This document shows, piece after piece, positions 1 through 5,754 of a stretch of DNA of 7,467 bases. The notes beneath the pieces were generated by a model, which was not told where the DNA came from, did not search any database, and saw only the letters and a program-made list of their open reading frames with translations. The stretch is taken from NCBI GenBank assembly GCA_011375245.1, contig DRMA01000130.1:1-7467 (forward strand), given 5' to 3'. Numbering within the stretch: position 1 is the stretch's first letter; each line of letters starts with the position of its first letter. The position numbers and the translations under genes were made by a program. The DNA is from Thiothrix sp. Its GTDB lineage: Bacteria > Pseudomonadota > Gammaproteobacteria > Thiotrichales > Thiotrichaceae.

Positions 1-642
1 AAAGAGTTGATCAATCTCGGGAAATAATACGGCTAATGCATTGCATTCACGCAGTATCATAAAAAAAACATCGGCCCTATTCTCAGCCAATGCTTTTTCT
101 GTTTCTTGCCAAACACGTTCAGCAACAAGTGCATCGACTTCTCCTTCTGCAACCATTTGTTGCATTAACTGCATTGTTTCAGGCGCAATGGTAAAACCCA
201 AAGCAGCATATCGTGCCGCAAAACGCGCAACACGTAACACACGTACAGGATCTTCAGCAAATGCTCTAGAAACATGACGCAAAATGCCATTTTCTAAATC
301 GCTCTTTCCTTGGTAATAGTCAAGAATATTCCCATCAGCATCCTCTGCTAATGCGTTAATAGTCAGGTCACGCCGTGCTAAATCATCTTTTAAAGTAACA
401 TCAGTAGCCGCATTAAAGCTAAAACCATGATACCCTTTGCTTAGTTTACGCTCCGTCCTCGCCAGTGCGTATTCTTCATTGGTATCAGGATGTAAAAATA
501 CAGGAAAATCTTTGCCAACGGGTTTAAATCCTCTTTTGATCATGCTTTCAGGCGTTGTACCAACGACCACCCAATCACGATCATGCACAACAAGCCCCAA
601 AAGTTTATCGCGAACTGCTCCACCAACAAGATATGCTTGCAT
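1..642 (-). CDS. cca: CCA tRNA nucleotidyltransferase, N-terminal part (3' end outside window)
   Basis: This enzyme adds or repairs the 3'-terminal CCA of tRNAs from CTP and ATP without a nucleic-acid template. The visible 214 residues start at the ATG at 642, preceded by a strong Shine-Dalgarno AAGGAG (649-654) with a 6-base spacer. Seen in the protein: the nucleotidyltransferase signature GGAVRD (residues 7-12), the metal-binding D21-x-D23 pair, the ERK region (64-66), RRDLTINAL (90-98), and the RVLRVARFAARY stretch (134-145) of the neck that helps bind nucleotide. It follows the E. coli class II bacterial Cca almost without gaps. The frame stays open to base 1, so the body/tail region and any C-terminal HD phosphohydrolase domain lie outside the window and cannot be judged. 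The gene is divergent from a tRNA gene; that tRNA already encodes its own CCA, so Cca would act in repair for it. Confidence 0.97.
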   Translation of the reverse strand, partial: MQAYLVGGAVRDKLLGLVVHDRDWVVVGTTPESMIKRGFKPVGKDFPVFLHPDTNEEYALARTERKLSKGYHGFSFNAATDVTLKDDLARRDLTINALAEDADGNILDYYQGKSDLENGILRHVSRAFAEDPVRVLRVARFAARYAALGFTIAPETMQLMQQMVAEGEVDALVAERVWQETEKALAENRADVFFMILRECNALAVLFPEIDQLF

Positions 643-714
643 ATTCTACTCCTTCATAAAGTACTGTTTATTATTAACAAACAACCCATTATTCCCACCA
701 AAATTAAACGCGTT

Positions 715-743
715 AGTATGCGGGAAAGCGCAATCGAACACAA
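715..743 (-). promoter_or_regulatory. candidate promoter for cca
   Basis: On the minus strand, TTGTGT (743-738) and CATACT (720-715) are separated by 17 bases. That is a modest sigma-70-like match, with the -10 about 70 bases upstream of the cca start codon. The region is AT-rich, so chance matches are likely. This is an inference from spacing only. Confidence 0.25.
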
Positions 744-768
744 TTAGCAACGATTAATAACAAAACAG

Positions 769-802
769 TTGTGATGAAAATAAGAAAAGGCTAGAATGCG
801 CC
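769..802 (+). promoter_or_regulatory. sigma-70-type promoter of the tRNA-Val gene with GC-rich discriminator
   Basis: The -35 element TTGTGA (769-774) and the -10 element TAGAAT (792-797) are separated by exactly 17 bases. GCGCC (798-802) follows directly. A GC-rich discriminator between the -10 and the start point is typical of stable-RNA promoters subject to ppGpp/DksA stringent control. The predicted start point is around 803-805, giving a 5' leader of about 12 bases before the mature tRNA. No other gene lies between this promoter and the tRNA. Confidence 0.75.
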
Positions 803-816
803 TTCTTTAGATTTGT

Positions 817-893
817 AGGCACGTAGCTCAGTTGGTTAGAGCATCACCTTGACATGGTGGGGGTCGGTGGTTCGAATCCACTCGTGCCTACCA
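817..893 (+). tRNA. tRNA-Val, anticodon GAC
   Basis: A complete 77-base cloverleaf can be folded by eye. The acceptor stem is AGGCACG (817-823) with CGTGCCT (883-889), and the discriminator is A890. The D-stem is GCTC/GAGC (826-829 and 839-842). The anticodon stem is TCACC/GGTGG (844-848 and 856-860, one T-G pair). The anticodon GAC is at 851-853, reading the valine codons GUC and GUU. The T-stem is GGTGG/CCACT (866-870 and 878-882), with the T-loop TTCGAAT. The 3' CCA (891-893) is encoded. It stands alone with its own promoter and terminator, so it is a single-tRNA transcription unit. Confidence 0.97.
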
Positions 894-906
894 AAAAAAC
901 ATTGCT

Positions 907-932
907 AAACCTGCCTCGTTGCAGGTTTTTTT
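907..932 (+). terminator. rho-independent terminator of the tRNA-Val unit
   Basis: An 8-bp perfect stem, AAACCTGC (907-914) with GCAGGTTT (921-928), encloses a 6-base loop. A continuous T run ends at 932. It lies 13 bases past the tRNA CCA end. It should insulate the tRNA from the lipoprotein gene downstream. Confidence 0.9.
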
Positions 933-947
933 GTATCTGTAAGTTAT

Positions 948-976
948 TTGTATAAAAACAACAGTAATGCTAGAAT
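948..976 (+). promoter_or_regulatory. extended -10 promoter for the small lipoprotein gene
   Basis: TTGTAT (948-953) and TAGAAT (971-976) are separated by exactly 17 bases, with TGC directly before the -10, which is an extended -10 element. Transcription would start near 983, about 28 bases before the ATG at 1011. This argues against the in-frame TTG at 948 as translation start, since it would lie inside the -35 element and outside the transcript. Confidence 0.65.
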
Positions 977-1010
977 CTGCCCTACATCGTATCAAAGCGT
1001 ACCTAATTAC

Positions 1011-1319
1011 ATGAATTACAATATCACTATCGGGCTAATAAGTGTCGTATTCATTGTATCATGCAGTCAAAACCAACCTGTGCTTGATACAAATAAGAAA
1101 CTATCCTATCAATTCGGTCAACCAAAAAGACAATTATTAGCTAAAAACCAAGCAAGCCAATTAGGCAATCCCACCCTAAAAGAGGTTGATAATAATAGGC
1201 AACAACATTATTACTCCGCCAACGGAAATATATGCAGTAAGCTTTCAACACAACGCATCGCTTGCTATATCAACAATAATTGGTATGAATCAAGACGTAT
1301 TATGTCTTCAAATCGTTAA
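1011..1319 (+). CDS. small predicted outer-membrane lipoprotein, function unknown
   Basis: The protein has 102 residues and I cannot assign it to a characterised family. The N-terminus is a short type II signal peptide: a hydrophobic stretch (about residues 5-16) ending in the lipobox I-V-S-C with the lipidated Cys at 18. Residue +2 is Ser rather than Asp, which under the Lol rule predicts the outer membrane. The mature part is about 85 residues, polar and rich in Asn, Gln and Lys. A tyrosine pair at 67-68 precedes C75 and C85 (nine residues between), then W91. The cysteines could form a disulfide in the periplasm. The C-terminal C-x9-C-x5-W arrangement vaguely recalls other short proteobacterial lipoproteins, but that is only an impression. 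The ATG at 1011 is chosen over a TTG at 948 because of the lipobox position and the upstream promoter; no clear Shine-Dalgarno is visible. It converges with ylqF, with 31 bases between the stop codons. Confidence 0.75.
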   Translation: MNYNITIGLISVVFIVSCSQNQPVLDTNKKLSYQFGQPKRQLLAKNQASQLGNPTLKEVDNNRQQHYYSANGNICSKLSTQRIACYINNNWYESRRIMSSNR

Positions 1320-1350
1320 GTTGAGAAAACCGCACGTCTTTATCTCACAA

Positions 1351-2274
1351 CTATCTTGATTTTTTGCCACGCCGCTTTAGACGTGCTTCTTTTTTAGCCG
1401 CTTTTTCAGCTCTGACCACTGAAACTGTATATTTTTCGTGTTCCATCATCTCGGGTGTTTCTAAGGTCATTGCGCCCAACATCCCCGCACGGTATTCAGT
1501 CACTAAAATTTTAGAAACCTTTTCTAAATGAACCTCACCACCTGCACGTAAACAGCCTCGTTTAGCACCAATACTTTGCAGTAATTCGTACTCTGTCTGC
1601 GGTAGATCAACAAACTGATAACGTTCTGCTAAGCGCTGTGGGTACTTTTCTAATAACACTTCTGCCAAATAAAAGGCAACATCATCATAATCAATAGCCG
1701 TATCTTTAATCGCACCTGTTGCTGCAAGCCGATAACCACTATGTGGATTTTCTATATTGGGCCACAAGACACCAGGGGTATCTAAAAGAATAACTCCGTT
1801 TTTTAAATCAATACGTTGCTGTCGCTTAGTGACCGCAGGTTCATTACCTGTTTTTGCAATACCTCGACCTGCTAAACTGTTAATTAATGTTGATTTTCCC
1901 ACATTAGGAATTCCCATAATCATCGCATTAATTGCAATATCCCCCCCCCGTTTTTTCGGAACCAGCTTTTTACACAATGCCACAAGACCTTCTATCTTTT
2001 GCGGCTCATCTCGATTCACCACTAATGATTTAATCGCTAACTGTTTATCCCAATATTTTTTCCATATTTCCGTTAAAGCAACATCCGCTAAATCACTCTT
2101 ATTTAACACTTTAATACATGGCTTATCACCACGTAATTCAGCAACCATTGGATTTTCACTACTATAGGGGATACGTGCATCCAGTATTTCAATAATAACG
2201 TCAATCTGCGGCAGAATTTTCTTAAACTCTTTATTGGCCTTATACATATGACCAGGATACCACTGAATTTGCAT
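1351..2274 (-). CDS. ylqF: circularly permuted GTPase of the YlqF/RbgA ribosome-biogenesis family
   Basis: Members of this family act late in assembly of the large ribosomal subunit; Bacillus subtilis RbgA is the studied example. The 307-residue protein shows the permuted G-motif order that defines the family. G4 NKSD (58-61) comes first, then G1 GIPNVGKST (121-129), the G2 threonine T149 in AVTK, and G3 DTPG (165-168). The N-terminal WYPGHM (5-10) is also a family hallmark. The C-terminal domain (from about 200) ends in a highly basic tail (291-307, rich in Lys and Arg), consistent with rRNA contact. It is slightly longer than B. subtilis RbgA, mostly through this tail. The start has AGGA six bases upstream. 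It is the last gene of the run, 56 bases after hda. A run of nine G on the coding strand falls in the linker at residues 109-112. Confidence 0.93.
   Translation of the reverse strand: MQIQWYPGHMYKANKEFKKILPQIDVIIEILDARIPYSSENPMVAELRGDKPCIKVLNKSDLADVALTEIWKKYWDKQLAIKSLVVNRDEPQKIEGLVALCKKLVPKKRGGDIAINAMIMGIPNVGKSTLINSLAGRGIAKTGNEPAVTKRQQRIDLKNGVILLDTPGVLWPNIENPHSGYRLAATGAIKDTAIDYDDVAFYLAEVLLEKYPQRLAERYQFVDLPQTEYELLQSIGAKRGCLRAGGEVHLEKVSKILVTEYRAGMLGAMTLETPEMMEHEKYTVSVVRAEKAAKKEARLKRRGKKSR
1941..1949 (-). repeat. homopolymer of nine G (coding strand) inside ylqF
   Basis: Nine C on the plus strand read as nine G on the coding strand, directly after A6-C. They span codons 109-112 (Arg-Gly-Gly and the first base of Asp) between the G4 and G1 motifs. 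Homopolymers this long are prone to replication slippage and to sequencing error. The present length keeps the reading frame open. Confidence 0.9.
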
Positions 2275-2330
2275 ATTTTATCCTATGCGGAATTAATCGC
2301 GAGAAATAGAAATAATAAGAAACGAGATAA

Positions 2331-3032
2331 CTAAGTTCTAGCAAGCGCTTCTTTGACAAAGGGAATCGTTACTCTACGCTTTTTAGACAAGCTTTCCTTA
2401 TCTATTTTATCGAGTATTTTCATTAAGGTGGAAAAATCACGTGGATAACGTTTATAAATATAATCAATCACCGAATTACTTAATTCAAAGCCACGCTGTT
2501 TTGCCCTGCTTTTCAATGCCAATGCTTTTTCTTTATCAGGTAACTCTTTGAGTTCGTAGTTTGTTCCCCACAAAAGGCGCGATTGTAGATCAGGTAATTT
2601 ACAATGCACCTGACGTGGATTCGTTTTCATTGCAAAATATAAAATCTGATTATTTTCACGCGCTTGATTAATAAGATGAAACAATGCTTCTTCCCATTGA
2701 GGTTTACCTAAGACAACATCAATCTCATCAATACAAATCAAACGATATTGTTTAATCCCTGCAAATATTCTCACGCCATATTGTTGAAGTGTCACTAAAG
2801 GGAAATAGGCGGTTAACATTTGATGTTCAAATGCACTGTAGCAACTTGCTTGTAATAAATGAGATTTTCCCGATTTTTCTGCTCCCCAAAGTAGAATTTG
2901 CTTATGCTCAACACTTTCAACAGAAGTACGCAAATCATTTATAACAATACTATTATCCGTATTTTGATAAAAAGAGTCATAACGTGCGCCATCATGCAAG
3001 GCAATGTAACTTAGACTTTGTTGAGTAATCAT
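2331..3032 (-). CDS. hda: DnaA regulatory inactivator Hda
   Basis: Hda is a DnaA-like AAA+ protein that works with the DNA-loaded sliding clamp (DnaN) to stimulate ATP hydrolysis by DnaA, preventing re-initiation of replication. The 233-residue length matches E. coli Hda. Seen: an N-terminal clamp-binding candidate QQSLSY (4-9), Walker A GAEKSGKSH (50-58), Walker B LICIDEID (98-105), the LPDLQSR box with the arginine-finger candidate R152, a sensor II-type arginine R198 in PRDFSTL, and a C-terminal TIPFVKE (222-228) nearly identical to E. coli. It lacks the DNA-binding domain IV of DnaA, as expected. The ATG at 3032 has no visible Shine-Dalgarno, and I found no better in-frame start upstream. 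The clamp motif is off consensus. It follows perM by 71 bases, and E. coli also has perM and hda close together. Confidence 0.95.
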   Translation of the reverse strand: MITQQSLSYIALHDGARYDSFYQNTDNSIVINDLRTSVESVEHKQILLWGAEKSGKSHLLQASCYSAFEHQMLTAYFPLVTLQQYGVRIFAGIKQYRLICIDEIDVVLGKPQWEEALFHLINQARENNQILYFAMKTNPRQVHCKLPDLQSRLLWGTNYELKELPDKEKALALKSRAKQRGFELSNSVIDYIYKRYPRDFSTLMKILDKIDKESLSKKRRVTIPFVKEALART

Positions 3033-3087
3033 AAGTGGATGAAAAACAATAAAGGGTTTAAATATTTGAAAGAATAAAGTAAGTACA

Positions 3088-3101
3088 ACACAACATTGTG
3101 T
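3088..3101. repeat. short perfect palindrome between perM and hda
   Basis: ACACAACATTGTGT is self-complementary apart from the central two bases and begins just past the perM stop codon. As RNA it could form a small hairpin (5-bp stem, 4-base loop). No T run follows on the minus strand, so it is not a convincing terminator. It could be a minor mRNA processing site, an operator-like site, or chance. Confidence 0.4.
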
Positions 3102-3103
3102 AA

Positions 3104-4156
3104 CTATAACCTATAGAGTTGACTTTCTTTGTATGAATCATGGAAGTGTCGCAGAATAACAGCTAATACTGCTGCAATTGGTAATGCAAGGAGTACACCA
3201 AAAAAACCAAATAACTGTCCCCCTGCTAACACGGCAAAAATAACCGTTACAGGATGAAGCCCAATACGCTCCCCTACCAACAAAGGTGTAAGTAACATAC
3301 CCTCAATAGCCTGAGCAATAGCAAAAACCATAAAAACAAGAAATACATTAACAAAATCATGTGTTTGAAAAAGCACAGCCACCCCAGCTATTAACACACC
3401 AATAATCAAACCAAGGTAAGGCACAAAACTAAGAAAACCTGCAAACATCCCAAGTAATAAAGCAAATTCAACCCCCACCAACCATAAACCAAAACTATAA
3501 ATAACACCAAGTGCCAACATCACCATCAATTGCCCACGTAAAAAAGCACCTAACATTTCATCAGACTCATCGGCCAATTGACTAATGAGTGGTTCATTCG
3601 CTCGTGGTAACAAATCATGGATATAAGCAATAAAATCATCCCAATCACGTAATAAATAAAATGTAATAACAGGAGTCAGCGTCATTGTTGCTAACCAACC
3701 AATAACAAACAAGCCAGACTGGGAAATGGCCTTGATAATAGAGCGAATGATTCCCCCCGCTTCATTCCAATGAGTCCCTACCATTGTTTTAAGCCGATCT
3801 CCCTCTAACACAGACACATCAACATCCAAGTATTTATTTAAGGATGGCTGAATAGCACTAGTAAACCAATCAACATAATCTGGGAAACGATGCAAAAACA
3901 TTTTAAACTGTGTTTCAAAAATAGGCAGCACGAAGAGTAGTACTAAAAACAACAACAATGATAAGACAAAAAAGACAATAACTACGGCTAATGTACGACT
4001 AATTTTATACGTTTCTAATTTATCAACTAACGGATCAGCAAGATAAGCTAACATCGCCCCCAATAAAAAAGGTGTTAGAATAGGTGATAACAAATAAAGC
4101 AAAAAGCCACATGTAACAAAAATGCTCAGCCAAAACCAGCGGTTATCGTGTGTCAT
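3104..4156 (-). CDS. perM: PerM/AI-2E family membrane transporter-like protein
   Basis: This is a polytopic inner-membrane protein of the AI-2E exporter superfamily (UPF0118; E. coli paralogs PerM, TqsA, YdiK, YhhT). Substrates are known for few members, so a role in AI-2 export should not be assumed. The length of 350 residues is close to E. coli PerM. Hydrophobic segments lie near residues 8-40, 55-80, 148-168 and 208-340, with a large polar loop at about 81-140. Family motifs are visible: FLRGQ (206-210), FVPYLG (244-249), PLLVGERIGLHPV (291-303) and the Gly-rich GGQLFGFFGVLLALP (312-326). It sits between a CDP-alcohol phosphatidyltransferase (46 bases upstream) and hda. The closeness of perM and hda in E. 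coli is why I prefer PerM to the other paralogs. The ATG lacks an obvious Shine-Dalgarno. Confidence 0.88.
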   Translation of the reverse strand: MTHDNRWFWLSIFVTCGFLLYLLSPILTPFLLGAMLAYLADPLVDKLETYKISRTLAVVIVFFVLSLLLFLVLLFVLPIFETQFKMFLHRFPDYVDWFTSAIQPSLNKYLDVDVSVLEGDRLKTMVGTHWNEAGGIIRSIIKAISQSGLFVIGWLATMTLTPVITFYLLRDWDDFIAYIHDLLPRANEPLISQLADESDEMLGAFLRGQLMVMLALGVIYSFGLWLVGVEFALLLGMFAGFLSFVPYLGLIIGVLIAGVAVLFQTHDFVNVFLVFMVFAIAQAIEGMLLTPLLVGERIGLHPVTVIFAVLAGGQLFGFFGVLLALPIAAVLAVILRHFHDSYKESQLYRL

Positions 4157-4202
4157 AATAATTGTTATTTAATAAAAAGAAAGACTCAAAGCCCAACCCA
4201 CC

Positions 4203-4772
4203 CTATTTTGCACGTGATTCGCTTTTAATCTGCACGGTGTAGCGCGACCAAAGAATCACATAACTAATACCACTAATAAGAGCAAAGCTGGCAACAGCCA
4301 TAATCATAACATCAAATACCCATGGCGGAATATTTGCATAAGCCAAATGTATTGCCATAAGAATAACCAAAACAATCTGCAACGCAGTACTCACTTTACT
4401 TAACATCAGTGGACGCATTTCGAGCTTATGCGTTATAAAATGATAAGCAATTGCGCCTAGTAGAATAATCACATCACGCGATATCACTAATAATACCAAC
4501 CACTGAGGTAATAAGCCCTTAAAGCCAAAAACAATAAAAAGACTGACTAATAACAATTTATCCGCCAACGGATCTAAAACAGCTCCCGTTGCTGTCTGCC
4601 AATGAAAATAACGTGCTAAGAAGCCATCCACGCCATCAGATACCCCTGCAATTAAAATAAGAAAAAAAGCAGTTATATAGTCATCCTTCCAAATAGTACC
4701 AATAATAGGAATAACAAGGAAGATCCTGACAATGGTAATCGCATTGGGGATATATTTTAAACATGCATTCAT
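4203..4772 (-). CDS. CDP-alcohol phosphatidyltransferase family membrane protein
   Basis: This integral membrane enzyme transfers a phosphatidyl group from CDP-diacylglycerol to an alcohol acceptor. The complete CDP-alcohol phosphotransferase signature is present with exact spacing: D46-x2-D49-G50-x2-A53-R54-x8-G63-x3-D67-x3-D71. The acidic residues of this motif bind the metals and CDP. At 189 residues with about six hydrophobic segments, it has the size of PgsA. However, the second half (S98-R99-D100-V101, and LSKVSTALQ at 124-132) differs from E. coli PgsA as I recall it, where the equivalent regions read REII and GKVKTTAQ. It therefore looks like the second, perM/hda-linked paralog rather than the housekeeping phosphatidylglycerophosphate synthase, and I give no symbol. 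The start is the only Met near the N-terminus and has no clear Shine-Dalgarno. It leads the second block of genes after a 149-base gap. Confidence 0.85.
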   Translation of the reverse strand: MNACLKYIPNAITIVRIFLVIPIIGTIWKDDYITAFFLILIAGVSDGVDGFLARYFHWQTATGAVLDPLADKLLLVSLFIVFGFKGLLPQWLVLLVISRDVIILLGAIAYHFITHKLEMRPLMLSKVSTALQIVLVILMAIHLAYANIPPWVFDVMIMAVASFALISGISYVILWSRYTVQIKSESRAK

Positions 4773-4921
4773 GCGACATTACTATAAATGGACTGAATTA
4801 GCCAAACCTACAATATTTAACTGTTTAATGACATAAGAACACGTATAAATCCATCATTTTTCTAGCTAAAAGGCTAAAAAACACTGCTAAACCGTAATCG
4901 TCCTATTGATAATAAGCCTTA
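4773..4921. other. intergenic region between dapB and the phosphatidyltransferase
   Basis: This is the longest gap between the minus-strand genes. It is AT-rich and should hold the end of the dapB transcript and a promoter for the next gene. I see no strong terminator or promoter. A weak minus-strand pair, TTTAGC then TATACG 17 bases later, exists but is poor. A 17-base palindrome (4909-4925, ATAATAAG-C-CTTATTAT) overlaps the dapB stop codon. A second small inverted repeat (TAGC/GCTA, near 4862-4875) is not followed by a T run on either strand. Confidence 0.5.
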
Positions 4922-5722
4922 TTATAACCCCAGAACATCAGGCATATCATACAAGCCATTTTGTTTGCTTTCTAGCCATTTTGCAGCACGTATCGCACCT
5001 TTGGCAAAGGTCATACGGCTAGAAGCCTTATGGGTTATTTCAATACGTTCACCAATACCAGCAAACATTACTGTATGCTCACCTACAATATCCCCTGCAC
5101 GAATCGTTTCAAAACCAATGGTTTTCGTATCACGTTCCCCTGTAATACCTTCACGACCATAAACAGCACAGGTTTTTAAATCACGTCCTAATGTATCAGC
5201 AATGACCTCCCCCATACGCAAAGCTGTGCCTGAGGGGGCATCAACTTTATGCCGATGATGTGCTTCAATGATTTCAATATCCATCTCGTCACCTAACACA
5301 GAAGCCGCCATTTCTAATAATTTTAGACTAAGGTTCACTCCTACACTCATATTAGGTGCTGCAACAATTGCTATTGTTTCAGCTGCTTGAGCAATAAGCT
5401 GTTTTTCTTCATCACTAAATCCTGTTGTGCCAATAATCATTTTTTTATGGTTACGCTGACACCATGCCAAATGCTGCAAACAAGGCTCTGGACGCGTAAA
5501 ATCAATCAAGACATCAAAATCCCGTTCAATCATATCAAGCGAATCCGTCATCACAACCTCTAACTTACCAACACCTGCTAGTTCACCTGCATCAACACCA
5601 ATAAGCGAACTACCAACTCTTTCTGTGGCAACAGTAAGTTGTATTGCATCATCTTCACAACATGCCTCAATCAAGGTTTTTCCCATTCGTCCCGCTGCAC
5701 CAACAATAGCTATATTTATCAT
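4922..5722 (-). CDS. dapB: 4-hydroxy-tetrahydrodipicolinate reductase
   Basis: DapB reduces 4-hydroxy-tetrahydrodipicolinate with NAD(P)H in the diaminopimelate pathway, supplying lysine and peptidoglycan cross-links in the cytoplasm. Seen (numbering from the start at 5722): the Rossmann signature VGAAGRMG (7-14), IDFTRPE (73-79), IGTTGF (97-102), and the substrate/catalytic motif EAHHRHKVDAPSGTA (153-167), where H155 and K159 match E. coli H159 and K163. The C-terminal ITHKASSRMTFAKGA (229-243) is also typical. The length of 266 residues is normal. An ATG at 5731 would add three residues, but AAGGAG (5734-5739) is only 2 bases from it; it is 11 bases from 5722, where the usual M-x-x-I-A-I-V-G start falls. 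Both remain possible. The gene follows dnaJ within about 30 bases and is probably co-transcribed. Confidence 0.96.
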   Translation of the reverse strand: MINIAIVGAAGRMGKTLIEACCEDDAIQLTVATERVGSSLIGVDAGELAGVGKLEVVMTDSLDMIERDFDVLIDFTRPEPCLQHLAWCQRNHKKMIIGTTGFSDEEKQLIAQAAETIAIVAAPNMSVGVNLSLKLLEMAASVLGDEMDIEIIEAHHRHKVDAPSGTALRMGEVIADTLGRDLKTCAVYGREGITGERDTKTIGFETIRAGDIVGEHTVMFAGIGERIEITHKASSRMTFAKGAIRAAKWLESKQNGLYDMPDVLGL

Positions 5723-5733
5723 CGTCCCCATCT

Positions 5734-5739
5734 CTCCTT
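5734..5739 (-). promoter_or_regulatory. Shine-Dalgarno of dapB
   Basis: AAGGAG on the minus strand lies 2 bases before the ATG at 5731 and 11 bases before the ATG at 5722. Neither spacing is ideal; the first is too short for normal initiation. This makes the downstream ATG the preferred start. A GGGG closer to the second ATG may also help. Confidence 0.55.
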
Positions 5740-5754
5740 AGAAAAATTTTATCC

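Noticed and set aside
437..757. Plus-strand open frame of 106 codons.
   Set aside because: It lies mostly antisense to cca, whose protein is clearly conserved. No Shine-Dalgarno or family resemblance.
1320..1350. Possible bidirectional terminator between the lipoprotein gene and ylqF (GTTGAGA with TCTCACAAC).
   Set aside because: The stem needs a two-base bulge, the loop is about 16 bases, and no T run directly follows on either strand. Convergent genes need termination here, but this structure is too weak to call.
1757..2167. Plus-strand open frame of 136 codons.
   Set aside because: Fully antisense to the conserved GTP-binding core of ylqF; a shadow frame.
4862..4881. Terminator-like inverted repeat TAGC/GCTA in the gap after dapB.
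   Set aside because: Only 4 bp of solid stem, and the T runs sit on the 5' side in both orientations, so it cannot act as a normal intrinsic terminator.
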